Positions 16,122-23,093 of a stretch of DNA of 34,386 bases are shown here, piece by piece. The notes beneath the pieces are model-generated. The model did no database searches and was not told the origin of the DNA. It saw only the letters and a list, made by a program, of their open reading frames with translations. Source of the DNA: Lachnospiraceae bacterium (GTDB taxonomy: Bacteria > Bacillota > Clostridia > Lachnospirales > Lachnospiraceae); the NCBI GenBank assembly GCA_017461865.1, contig JAFTVQ010000008.1:1-34386 (forward strand), in the 5' to 3' direction. The position numbers were made by a program, and so were the translations under genes. The number at the start of each line of letters is the position of its first letter. The first letter of the stretch is position 1.

Positions 16122-18249
16122 CGGCTGCACCTGCCTCCGCTGCCGGTTCTTCCACTGCTGCCGGTTCTTCCACTGCTGCCGGTTCTGCTGTCGCCGCCTC
16201 TTTCGGAAGTTCCTCACGCTCCAGAAGCTGTACGAATATTTCTACGACCGTCGGGTCAAACTGGGTACCTGCACAACGTTTCAATTCCGCGATGGCATCC
16301 GCCTCCGGCATCGCCTTGTGGTACGGTCTGTCATTGACCATAACGTCATGGGAATCGACCGCCGAGATAATACGCGCAATCAACGGAATCTCTTCTCCCT
16401 TGAGGCGGTTCGGATAACCGGTACCGTCCCATTTTTCATGGTGGGAAAGAATACCGTCTGCAATGTCTTCCAGCTCTGCCGAACTCTTCGCAATACGATA
16501 ACCTTTGACCGTATGCTGTTCGATGATGGATCTCTCCTCCGGCGTCAACTTGCCCTGTTTTTTTATAATATCCTGCGGAATCGCTACTTTACCGATATCA
16601 TGAAGCACGGCAAGAAGCTCCAGTCTTCCGATATCCGAATCGGAAATGCCCATCTCCCGTCCGAGTCTTGCAGCCATCTCCCTGGTTCTTTCCACATGGG
16701 CCTCTGTCTGGTAATCACTCTCACAGAGCGTCTGCTTGAGAGAATCCACAAGCGAACTGCTGGCCGACTTATCCTTAAGCATTTTCTTTTTCTGCATGCT
16801 GGCACGTGCATCCTGCAATACCTTCTCAATGCTCTTTTCCGTATCTTCCTTGGTAGCCACACCGAACTCAATGGATACCGGCATATTTTCATAGAAGTCC
16901 TGAATGTCATCTTCGATGGCATCTAAAAGTGTCGCCGCATCTGCATTGTACATGCCCTCCAGCACGATGACGATATCTCCGTTGTCAATCTTGGCACAGA
17001 ATACCTTATCGCCCACACGACGGCGGATGTAGCGGGAAATGTTACGCATTACCGCATCACCGAACGCTGTTCCGTACGCCTCGTTGATGGCATTCATACC
17101 GTCGACGTTACACACAGCTACCGATACCGGCCAGTACTCCGGAATGTTCCACTGCGGAATCTGTGTCATGAAACTCTGTTTATTGTAAAATCCCGTTACC
17201 GAATCAAACAACATGGATTTCTCAAATTCAAAGAAGGTCTGACGCACATCGGTCACATCATGGAACATAAACAGCTTACCGACGAGCTTTTGTTCATCAT
17301 CTTTCATGCAGTTGAGCTGGCACTGGTAAATGCGCGTGATTCCTTTTTCCTGATACACCCAGTCGATTTCCTGGTTGAGATTCGTTCCGTTGAGACCGGA
17401 AAAACCGTTCTCCTTCACGAACTGTTCAATCGTCACGTCATCATTAAAACGGAAATCCGGCATGAGCTCGCGCATCTGCTCACTGTGTGCAACCAGTCTT
17501 CCCTCGTAGTCAAATAAAATGATCGGATCCTTCATATACTGAAGAATCATGTTTCGCGTAATCTCCACCGTCACGCTCGGCAAATAGTTAAATGTATAGA
17601 AATACAAAATCAATCCGACCAACACATAAAGCAGCAAAGACGGATCCACAACAAGCGGAATATATCCCGCAATATAGACCGTGTAAATCACTACCGTCAA
17701 CACCATACCGAAAATCGGACCGTAATACCGGTTCAGATAAACCTTCGGCGCTTCTTTACATTTCACAAAAAGAAGAACAATCGTCGCCACGATCATGATA
17801 ATGTCAAATGTAATATGTACATGGAACGGTATCATCGGAACATACGTCAATATATAGCCATCTGCAAACGGTTCCTTACGATACGAAAGCGCAATCTCCT
17901 TAAACGGGTTCGCCAGCAAAAAGATGGCATCCACAAAACAATAGGCCAGGAATATATATTTGAGCACTCTCGCTGCCTTCCTCTTAGATCCGATATACGT
18001 GAGGATGTAGTCATAGTAAAAATAGATCATCAAATCCATCAACACAAAGCTGCAAGAACATCCGATGGACTTCATCAACATCGCTTCCGAACTGATGTTG
18101 AGCGTATATGCAAGAATCATCAGGAAGTTCATCAACATGGCGATACCGAGCTTTTTGCTGATTGCTGTGTCTTTACGATATGATTTTACCAAAAAGAAAG
18201 CTGAAACTAACGCCGCCAGATAATAACCGGCAATTATGAGTTCTTCCAC
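16114..18249 (-). CDS. Membrane HD-GYP phosphodiesterase with degenerate GGDEF domain
   Basis: A 711-residue sensor. The N-terminal histidine-kinase-type 7TM region (about 1-225) is followed by a PAS-like region (about 225-345), a GGDEF domain (about 350-500) whose signature is NGDIV and so is probably not a cyclase, and a C-terminal HD-GYP domain with HDIGKVAIP and HHEKWDGTGYP, which keeps the metal-binding and GYP residues. It probably degrades cyclic di-GMP in response to a membrane signal. The C-terminus is an Ala/Glu/Pro-rich tail built from an 18-bp repeat. GTG at 18249 is chosen as start because AGGGGG lies 7 bp upstream. An extended -10 (TGTTATACT) lies 33 bp upstream. Confidence 0.9.
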   Translation of the reverse strand: MEELIIAGYYLAALVSAFFLVKSYRKDTAISKKLGIAMLMNFLMILAYTLNISSEAMLMKSIGCSCSFVLMDLMIYFYYDYILTYIGSKRKAARVLKYIFLAYCFVDAIFLLANPFKEIALSYRKEPFADGYILTYVPMIPFHVHITFDIIMIVATIVLLFVKCKEAPKVYLNRYYGPIFGMVLTVVIYTVYIAGYIPLVVDPSLLLYVLVGLILYFYTFNYLPSVTVEITRNMILQYMKDPIILFDYEGRLVAHSEQMRELMPDFRFNDDVTIEQFVKENGFSGLNGTNLNQEIDWVYQEKGITRIYQCQLNCMKDDEQKLVGKLFMFHDVTDVRQTFFEFEKSMLFDSVTGFYNKQSFMTQIPQWNIPEYWPVSVAVCNVDGMNAINEAYGTAFGDAVMRNISRYIRRRVGDKVFCAKIDNGDIVIVLEGMYNADAATLLDAIEDDIQDFYENMPVSIEFGVATKEDTEKSIEKVLQDARASMQKKKMLKDKSASSSLVDSLKQTLCESDYQTEAHVERTREMAARLGREMGISDSDIGRLELLAVLHDIGKVAIPQDIIKKQGKLTPEERSIIEQHTVKGYRIAKSSAELEDIADGILSHHEKWDGTGYPNRLKGEEIPLIARIISAVDSHDVMVNDRPYHKAMPEADAIAELKRCAGTQFDPTVVEIFVQLLEREELPKEAATAEPAAVEEPAAVEEPAAEAGAADA
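16140..16190. repeat. 18-bp tandem repeat in the HD-GYP tail
   Basis: The unit CTGCCGGTTCTTCCACTG occurs at 16140-16157 and 16158-16175, with a partial third copy to 16190. It encodes PAAVEE repeats in the HD-GYP gene. It could vary in copy number by slippage. Confidence 0.85.
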
Positions 18250-18281
18250 GTTCACTCCCCCTATAAACCATATATAAGAAA

Positions 18282-18290
18282 AGTATAACA
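18282..18290 (-). promoter_or_regulatory. Candidate extended -10 promoter for HD-GYP gene
   Basis: Minus-strand TGTTATACT, i.e. TG-n-TATACT. A -35 is weak (TAGCAA at 17 bp). It lies 33 bp upstream of the GTG start. Confidence 0.4.
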
Positions 18291-18340
18291 CAAGCCTTTT
18301 TTATTTGCTATTTATATTTGCCACAAAAAACAAGTTTTTA

Positions 18341-18371
18341 TGCATAAGTTTTTCCTGCCCGTGACATACTA
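18341..18371 (+). promoter_or_regulatory. Candidate sigma-G (forespore) promoter of DUF378 gene
   Basis: TGCATA (18341-18346), an 18-bp spacer, then CATACTA (18365-18371). Both elements and the spacing match the sigma-G consensus (GNATR, 17-18 bp, CATNNTA). The ribosome binding site AGGAGGT starts 10 bp downstream. SpoVA genes lie on both sides. Confidence 0.65.
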
Positions 18372-18393
18372 TGCAAAAAAAGGAGGTAACTTC

Positions 18394-18600
18394 ATGAAAA
18401 CTTTAGATTATATTGCACTGACAATTACCATCATCGGTGCCGTCAACTGGGGCCTCATCGGTTTCTTTGACTGGAACCTGGTGGCTACACTCTTCGGCTC
18501 CATGAGCCTGTTCTCCCGCATTATCTATGCGCTTGTAGGACTTTGCGGAATCTACTTACTGACTCTGTATATGAAACTCGGCGCCATTGATGAGGCGTAA
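18394..18600 (+). CDS. DUF378 family small membrane protein (YuzA-like)
   Basis: A 68-residue protein with two TM helices and the family pattern ITIIGAVNWGLIGFFDWNLVATLFG followed by RIIYALVGLCGIYLL. B. subtilis YuzA is the same family, function unknown. ATG at 18394 follows AGGAGGT by 6 bp; the frame opens further upstream but without a ribosome binding site. The upstream sequence carries a near-perfect sigma-G promoter, so expression in the forespore is likely. A hairpin follows at 18623-18653. Confidence 0.9.
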   Translation: MKTLDYIALTITIIGAVNWGLIGFFDWNLVATLFGSMSLFSRIIYALVGLCGIYLLTLYMKLGAIDEA

Positions 18601-18622
18601 AGAACCGGATTATGGTTGCAGC

Positions 18623-18653
18623 GAGCTCCTTTGCTATGCAGGGGAGCTCTTTT
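18623..18653 (+). terminator. Likely terminator after DUF378 gene
   Basis: GAGCTCC / GGAGCTC stem (7 bp) with a 13-base loop and a short TTTT run. It is moderately convincing and sits 23 bp after the stop codon. Confidence 0.5.
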
Positions 18654-18708
18654 GGCGGTGCTTTTTGGGTCGGCGGTACTTTTGATTCGCGCCGCTTTGG
18701 GGCCGGCG

Positions 18709-18940
18709 GTGGGCATATGCGCATCGCATCACTCTTCTATGCCCAAATTCTTCGCAACGAACTTGTGTTATGTAAACCTTTTGGGTATATAGAGCTATTA
18801 ATCTTTCCCATGCCCAATATTTCGAAAAAAATTGGGCATAGGAGAAAATCTTTCTTGTATATGCCCTTTAGGTTTACATAATGCAGATTTCCTATCTTAT
18901 TATTGGGCATAACAACTTACACTCTTCTACATATGCCCAC
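18709..18940. repeat. 232-bp nested palindrome with four arm pairs in exact register
   Basis: Four perfect inverted-repeat pairs share the same centre, 18824.5. They are GTGGGCATATG / CATATGCCCAC (18709-18719, 18930-18940), TATGCCCAA / TTGGGCATA (18738-18746, 18903-18911), TTATGTAAACC / GGTTTACATAA (18768-18778, 18871-18881) and ATGCCCAAT / ATTGGGCAT (18810-18818, 18831-18839). A further GGGTATATA / TATATGCCC pair with one G-T pair lies between the last two. The linkers have diverged but kept equal length. TATGCCCA recurs on both strands. This is either a decayed MITE-like element or a structured RNA/DNA site. No target-site duplication is obvious. Confidence 0.8.
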
Positions 18941-19055
18941 AGACAAACTTACAGACAAACCCACAGGCGAACCCACAAACGAACTCACAGACAAACCCAC
19001 AGGCGAACCCACAAGCGAACTCACAAACGAACCCACGGGCGAACTCACAAACATC
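18936..19055. repeat. 12-bp tandem repeat, about 10 units
   Basis: Units of consensus CYCACARRCRAA follow one another without spacers: nine full units (18936-19043) and a degenerate tenth. Units 3-5 and 6-8 also show a 36-bp higher-order period. The array begins inside the last arm of the 232-bp palindrome. The plus-strand frame gives an unlikely THRQ/THKR repeat with no ribosome binding site, so it is not annotated as a gene. The rest of the 483-bp gap is non-coding. Confidence 0.88.
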
Positions 19056-19083
19056 TAACCACCCATCCTGATTTTTTGCCTCA

Positions 19084-19848
19084 TTACAAGAAATATTCTT
19101 TTACAGTTCTTTGTACTGTGTCATTGCAGAGCGGATGTTCCTTGGTTTCATAAGTGGCAATAAGATTGATAGTGGGAATGATGCCATGCGATGTGTATAA
19201 CTGTAACTTCGAACAAGCTTTTTGACAATATGACGGATGATCCATCAGCCCGAAGTGCTCCCAGTAATAAAGGCTGCCGGTGCGGGGATGAAGAATTGTA
19301 AAATCAGGATAGATTGTTGTATCGCCGAGCCGCAACGCACATTCATAACGAAACGGAAGCTTTTTCTCGGAAAGTACTGCTTCAATCATAGCTTCGGATT
19401 TTGAGCGCACACATAGACCGGACACTGTTTTGTGAATTTTTTGTTCAGGGTAATTTGGATTGGTTTCATAGAAACAATTCATCCAGTTGAAATGTTTTTG
19501 ATCTGACGGTTGAAAATAAGGCGAAAGAAGTCTCCTGACTTCAGGATGTTGTGAAAGGACAGAATCTGCTTCATCGTGAGCAGGATCATAATGCCTGAAA
19601 AAAGAGTCCAAAGCTGCTTTTTCCTTCTTTAAATTTTTAAGCAAGGAAATCAGATATTTTTTCATTGCAAGTTGTCGGGCGAGATGTTGTTGATCTTTCG
19701 GAATGTAAACGGAACTGTGGCCGTCGCTGCAATACCACTTATAATGCTCACCGTTGCGGGAACAGATAAGTTTTCCTTCCGGAAGTGCGGCGAGTTGCGC
19801 CTCGATCGATGTGATTTCTGCCTCGAGCTGTTGACGCCGGGCATACAT
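19084..19848 (-). CDS. PD-(D/E)XK nuclease-like protein of unknown role
   Basis: A soluble protein of about 254 residues from ATG 19848. A coiled-coil-like N-terminal half (RRQQLEAEITSIEAQLAALPEG, then KKYLISLLKNLKKEK) leads to a C-terminal half resembling the PD-(D/E)XK fold: RSKSEAMIEAVL (Glu), TIYPDFTI (Asp) and YYWEHFG (Glu). The start is unclear. A promoter at 19892-19920 would exclude starts upstream of 19885, and the GGGAGG ribosome binding site is 22 bases from the first downstream ATG, with only ATC or ACG in frame at normal spacing. It is divergent from spoVAD. DNA cleavage is inferred from motifs only. Confidence 0.68.
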   Translation of the reverse strand: MYARRQQLEAEITSIEAQLAALPEGKLICSRNGEHYKWYCSDGHSSVYIPKDQQHLARQLAMKKYLISLLKNLKKEKAALDSFFRHYDPAHDEADSVLSQHPEVRRLLSPYFQPSDQKHFNWMNCFYETNPNYPEQKIHKTVSGLCVRSKSEAMIEAVLSEKKLPFRYECALRLGDTTIYPDFTILHPRTGSLYYWEHFGLMDHPSYCQKACSKLQLYTSHGIIPTINLIATYETKEHPLCNDTVQRTVKEYFL

Positions 19849-19891
19849 TTGATTGTAGATCGTAAAATGACCTCCCTTCTGCTTTTCCACC

Positions 19892-19920
19892 ATGATAATT
19901 ACAATTGCAGGCAACGTCAA
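19892..19920 (-). promoter_or_regulatory. Candidate sigma-A promoter of nuclease-like gene
   Basis: Minus-strand -35 TTGACG (plus 19915-19920) and -10 TATCAT (19892-19897) with a 17-bp spacer. Confidence 0.7.
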
Positions 19921-19944
19921 GTAATTTTTTGAGCGGTTTTCACA

Positions 19945-19951
19945 CATACTA
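19945..19951 (+). promoter_or_regulatory. Possible sigma-G -10 element for spoVAD
   Basis: CATACTA exactly as in the sigma-G consensus, 64 bp before the spoVAD start. The matching -35 is poor (GTAATT at 18 bp), so this is only a candidate. Confidence 0.35.
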
Positions 19952-20015
19952 AGAAGGATGAACGAGACACAAACAAAAAACGATACAGTAACATTTTAAA
20001 ACAGGAGTGCATGAT

Positions 20016-21047
20016 ATGAAAAAAGCAATGTTTGAGACGGGCCGGAGCAGCGTAACGCTTCCGATGCCTGCGTATATCTCCGGCTGCGGATGTATCGCCG
20101 GAAAAAAAGAAAGCGAAGGACCGCTGGCCGGGGCAATCGACTTTCTGTCGTCAGACAACACGTTCGAAACGGACAACTGGGATGCGGCCGAAAGCAAGTT
20201 GCAGAAGGAAGCCGTGCGCATCACTTTGGAAAAAAGCGGTGTCGACAAAAGAGAAATCCGATATTTGTTTGCGGGCGATCTGCTTGGACAATCCATCGCC
20301 AGCTCTTTCGGACTGCTGGACTTTGAGATTCCGCATTTCGGGCTGTACGGCGCCTGCTCTACCTGCGGCGAGTCGCTGAGTCTCGGCGCCATGACCGTCG
20401 GAACCGGACTTGCGTCCAAAGTCATGTGCGTGACATCCTCACACTTTGCCAGCGCCGAAAAAGAATTCCGTTTTCCGCTGGAGTACGGGGCGCAGAGACC
20501 GGTTTCTTCCACATGGACCGTAACCGGAAGCGGCGCCTTTTTGCTGACGGGAGATGAGGACGGTAAAACCCTGGCCAAAATTTCGGAAATCACCACGGGC
20601 CGAATCATTGACCTGGGTGTCAAGGACAGCCTGAATATGGGATGTGCCATGGCTCCGGCCGCAGCCGACACCATCCGCCAGCACTTGGAGGACTTCGGGC
20701 GCAAACCGGCCGACTACGACGCCATCATCACCGGAGATTTGGGCCAAATAGGAAGTCAGGCGCTCATCAAACTGCTTCTGGACAAAGACATTGACATCAC
20801 AGACAAACATTTAGACTGCGGATTGATTATTTTTGATATTGAGCAACAGGATGTGGGATCCGGCGGGTCCGGATGCGGTTGCGCGGCGGTAACTTTGGCC
20901 TCCCACATCCTTCCGCGAATTAAGAGCGGCGAGTGGAACCGTGTGCTCTTCCTGCCAACCGGCGCGCTTCTGAGCAAAACAAGTTTCAACGAAGGACAGG
21001 CGGTGCCGGGCATCGCCCACGCCGTGGTGCTGGAACATGTGGGATAA
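20016..21047 (+). CDS. spoVAD: Stage V sporulation protein AD
   Basis: A 343-residue thiolase-fold protein that binds dipicolinic acid in the SpoVA channel complex. It has VTLPMPAYISGCGCIAGKKESEGPLA near the start, YGACSTCGESLSLGAMTV in the middle and a C-terminal LFLPTGALLSKTSFNEGQAVPGIAHAVVLE. Length and motifs are normal for SpoVAD. ATG at 20016 follows AGGAG by 8 bp. It lies on the plus strand, convergent with spoVAC (stops 194 bp apart). In most Firmicutes spoVAC, AD and AE are adjacent and co-directional, so this gene has been moved or inverted. Confidence 0.95.
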   Translation: MKKAMFETGRSSVTLPMPAYISGCGCIAGKKESEGPLAGAIDFLSSDNTFETDNWDAAESKLQKEAVRITLEKSGVDKREIRYLFAGDLLGQSIASSFGLLDFEIPHFGLYGACSTCGESLSLGAMTVGTGLASKVMCVTSSHFASAEKEFRFPLEYGAQRPVSSTWTVTGSGAFLLTGDEDGKTLAKISEITTGRIIDLGVKDSLNMGCAMAPAAADTIRQHLEDFGRKPADYDAIITGDLGQIGSQALIKLLLDKDIDITDKHLDCGLIIFDIEQQDVGSGGSGCGCAAVTLASHILPRIKSGEWNRVLFLPTGALLSKTSFNEGQAVPGIAHAVVLEHVG

Positions 21048-21071
21048 ATAAGCAGTAGAAATGCAAGCAGA

Positions 21072-21110
21072 AACCCGTCCCTAACGAAATGTTAGGGGCG
21101 GGTTATTATA
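21072..21110 (+). terminator. Terminator-like hairpin after spoVAD
   Basis: A 14-bp stem AACCCGTCCCTAAC / GTTAGGGGCGGGTT with one G-T pair and loop GAAAT, followed by TTATTATA. The T-run is weak but the stem is strong. Confidence 0.65.
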
Positions 21111-21178
21111 CCGTTATGCACCGACACAATTTCAAGACAATATAGCTTTACATTTTATCTGTTCAACTCTTCTTGAAT

Positions 21179-21234
21179 CCATATGTTCACACCCTTTTAC
21201 TGCTATATAAAAATACCGGCACCGGAACATATGG
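21179..21234. repeat. Inverted repeat just after spoVAC
   Basis: Perfect 10-bp arms CCATATGTTC and GAACATATGG separated by 36 bp, 7 bp from the spoVAC stop. There is no T-run. It could be a transcript end structure or a scar of the rearrangement that flipped spoVAD. Confidence 0.6.
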
Positions 21235-21241
21235 TTGTCAA

Positions 21242-21820
21242 TCATTGTATCACTTTAAGTAACCAGTACAACAACCCCAGCGCCCAGCTGGTCAGGATTC
21301 CGTAGAGAATGACCGGGCCGGCAATGGTGAAGATTTTGACACCGATACCGAACACCTGCCCTTCCGGTTTATATTCGATGGCGGGCGAAGCAACCGAGTT
21401 GGCAAATCCCGTAATAGGAACAAGCGCTCCCGCCCCGGCCCAGGCAGCAAGATACTGATACAGACTGAGCCCGGTCAGAAGAACACTGAACAGGACAAGA
21501 AGAAGGGAACACCATGAGCCGGACGTCTCCTTATCCAGACCGATGCTCTCACAATAGTTGAGGATCATCTGCCCGAGCACACAGAACAGACCTCCGACAA
21601 AAAAAGCCTTGAGCATCTGCCACCAAAGATTTTTGGTCGGCGTCACCTGTTTGATGTACTCGTTGTATTTCTGCTTCTCCAGGTCCTTTTCGTCCTGCCT
21701 CTGCTGGTCCGCCTGCGCGGAAAGAACCGGGTCCGGGGCCGTTGTCCCGTCCTGCACTCCGCTGTTTTCCTGAATATCTTCCGCCGCCTGCGGACTGATT
21801 CTGATCTGTTCCTCATTCAT
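21242..21820 (-). CDS. spoVAC: Stage V sporulation protein AC
   Basis: A 192-residue integral membrane protein. The family core (about 50-190) begins QVTPTKNLWWQMLKAFFVGGLFCVLGQ and includes AWAGAGALVPITGFANSVASPAIEYK. About 45 polar residues precede the core (Gln/Asp/Glu-rich), longer than usual for SpoVAC. SpoVAC is thought to act as a mechanosensitive part of the dipicolinate channel. AAGGAAGG precedes ATG. It is last in the spoVAA-AB-AC minus-strand run, 22 bp after spoVAB. Confidence 0.93.
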   Translation of the reverse strand: MNEEQIRISPQAAEDIQENSGVQDGTTAPDPVLSAQADQQRQDEKDLEKQKYNEYIKQVTPTKNLWWQMLKAFFVGGLFCVLGQMILNYCESIGLDKETSGSWCSLLLVLFSVLLTGLSLYQYLAAWAGAGALVPITGFANSVASPAIEYKPEGQVFGIGVKIFTIAGPVILYGILTSWALGLLYWLLKVIQ

Positions 21821-21842
21821 GTGTTTTTCCTTCCTTTCTGCG

Positions 21843-22322
21843 TTACCACATAAACACGCCTTCCATGTAATAAAAAAGAGAACCGACTAATTTACCTACT
21901 GCTAACCCTGCAATGACGAGGCCGACACCGCGCTTCAACTTCATCCGGTGCGCCATAATCGGAATCGCATCCAGCAATTCTGCAATAGAAACCGCCAGTG
22001 TTCCGACATAGATACCGACAAACAATCCGATTACGGCAAGCAACCCCTTCTGCCACACAACCGGGATCCCGATGACCGGCAGCGAATAGTTAGCTTCAAG
22101 CAACTTTTCAACAAATAAACTAAACAGGTTTCCGAGAAAGCAACCTGAAATAATCATATTTTCATACGTCATAATGTGATCGGCACTGTCCGTATGCTCG
22201 GCAAAGCGCGGTACAAGTCCCACCGCCGTAAACACCGTAAAAACACCGCTCGCCACGGACATTCCCGCGCACAATCCAAGCACGGTCAAAACCAACTGCT
22301 CCGCCAACTGTTCCACCCACAT
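21843..22322 (-). CDS. spoVAB: Stage V sporulation protein AB
   Basis: A 159-residue membrane protein with about four to five TM segments. The pattern AGMSVASGVFTVFTAVGLVPRFAEHT and the C-terminal RMKLKRGVGLVIAGLAVGKLVGSLFYY are those of SpoVAB. AAAGGAG precedes ATG by 7 bp. It is 14 bp after spoVAA and 22 bp before spoVAC, on the same strand, so the three form one operon. Its exact role in dipicolinic acid transport is not established in general. Confidence 0.92.
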   Translation of the reverse strand: MWVEQLAEQLVLTVLGLCAGMSVASGVFTVFTAVGLVPRFAEHTDSADHIMTYENMIISGCFLGNLFSLFVEKLLEANYSLPVIGIPVVWQKGLLAVIGLFVGIYVGTLAVSIAELLDAIPIMAHRMKLKRGVGLVIAGLAVGKLVGSLFYYMEGVFMW

Positions 22323-22336
22323 AACCTGCTCCTTTG

Positions 22337-22966
22337 CTACTGCACATCCACCTTGGACCCCTCCCGGTCACGGCGCTTAATGATGGCTTCATCCATGTCG
22401 CGTTCATAATTTCGCATAGAAACTTCGATCGGGGTCGGCTCGGACGTAATCTTCTTTTTGCCCACGTGATTGTAAAAGACAAGAATTCCGATCAGCAGCC
22501 CTAAGCTGTAACTAACTTCGAGAAGCGTGAAGCCGCCGGAAGAATTGCCCGTGACAAACTCGTAAAACTGACTGAATATATTGGTAATGGAAATATCATT
22601 GTGAAATGCCATAATCGAAAAGGCGCCGCCGAAGAGACAAATAAGACTTACAACAAGCACCTTCAGCTTTCCGAGCAGCGTGTCAAATCCTTTTTGTGCT
22701 GCGGAATCTTTCCACTCGACGATACAATCGGACTCCCCATGGGGGATGACCAGACAATCCGGAAACTTTGCCTGCACCGACGCGGTAAGCCAAAGCAAAC
22801 TGATGACCTGCTTTTCCTTCTTTTCAAATTTGTACAAAACAATATTTTTGACCCCGGCACATACAGCCGGATCCGCCGCATAGACAGACGCCACATCGCT
22901 GATCCGCACAGATTTTTCCCGGACCTGCACGCTGTCTTCCATTTCTATATACACAAAATTTTTCAA
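22337..22966 (-). CDS. spoVAA: Stage V sporulation protein AA
   Basis: A 209-residue protein with a soluble N-terminal domain (1-90; YIEMEDSVQVREKSVRISDVASVYA) and two C-terminal TM segments (about 100-120 and 150-170), the SpoVAA architecture. The start is TTG, with AAGGAAG 9 bp upstream; no better ATG exists near the conserved N-terminus. It is the first gene of the spoVAA-AB-AC operon. Upstream is a TGCATA/CAATATA pair resembling sigma-G elements, but the 20-bp spacer (22995-23014) is longer than usual, so promoter assignment is weak. Confidence 0.9.
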   Translation of the reverse strand: MKNFVYIEMEDSVQVREKSVRISDVASVYAADPAVCAGVKNIVLYKFEKKEKQVISLLWLTASVQAKFPDCLVIPHGESDCIVEWKDSAAQKGFDTLLGKLKVLVVSLICLFGGAFSIMAFHNDISITNIFSQFYEFVTGNSSGGFTLLEVSYSLGLLIGILVFYNHVGKKKITSEPTPIEVSMRNYERDMDEAIIKRRDREGSKVDVQ

Positions 22967-23028
22967 TCGCTCACACTTCCTTTGGATTATATTGTTTCAT
23001 GGGCACAACTTTTTTATGCAAAAGACAT

Positions 23029-23067
23029 AAAAAGAGAGCCGGATTATTTCAAAAACAATCCGACTCT
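23029..23067 (-). terminator. Terminator after metal-exporter gene
   Basis: An 11-bp stem AGAGTCGGATT / AATCCGGCTCT (minus strand) with one G-T pair, then CTTTTTATG. It separates this gene from the spoVA operon downstream. Confidence 0.78.
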
Positions 23068-23093
23068 GTATCGTCTTTTATAAAATGCAAATC

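Noticed and set aside
15888-16217. Longer version of the small gene with an Arg/Gln-rich N-terminus
   Set aside because: The N-terminal 32 codons are the 18-bp repeat of the HD-GYP tail read in another frame; the start at 16121 or 16112 is more plausible.
18936-19055. CRISPR-like array
   Set aside because: The repeat unit is only 12 bp with no spacers and no cas genes; it is a simple tandem repeat.
18881-19153. Plus-strand open frame encoding a THRQ/THKR repeat protein
   Set aside because: It has no ribosome binding site, is mostly the 12-bp tandem repeat read in one frame, and overlaps the nuclease-like gene.
22988-23020. Sigma-G promoter upstream of spoVAA
   Set aside because: TGCATA and CAATATA are present but separated by 20 bp, longer than the usual 17-18 bp; not called as a feature.
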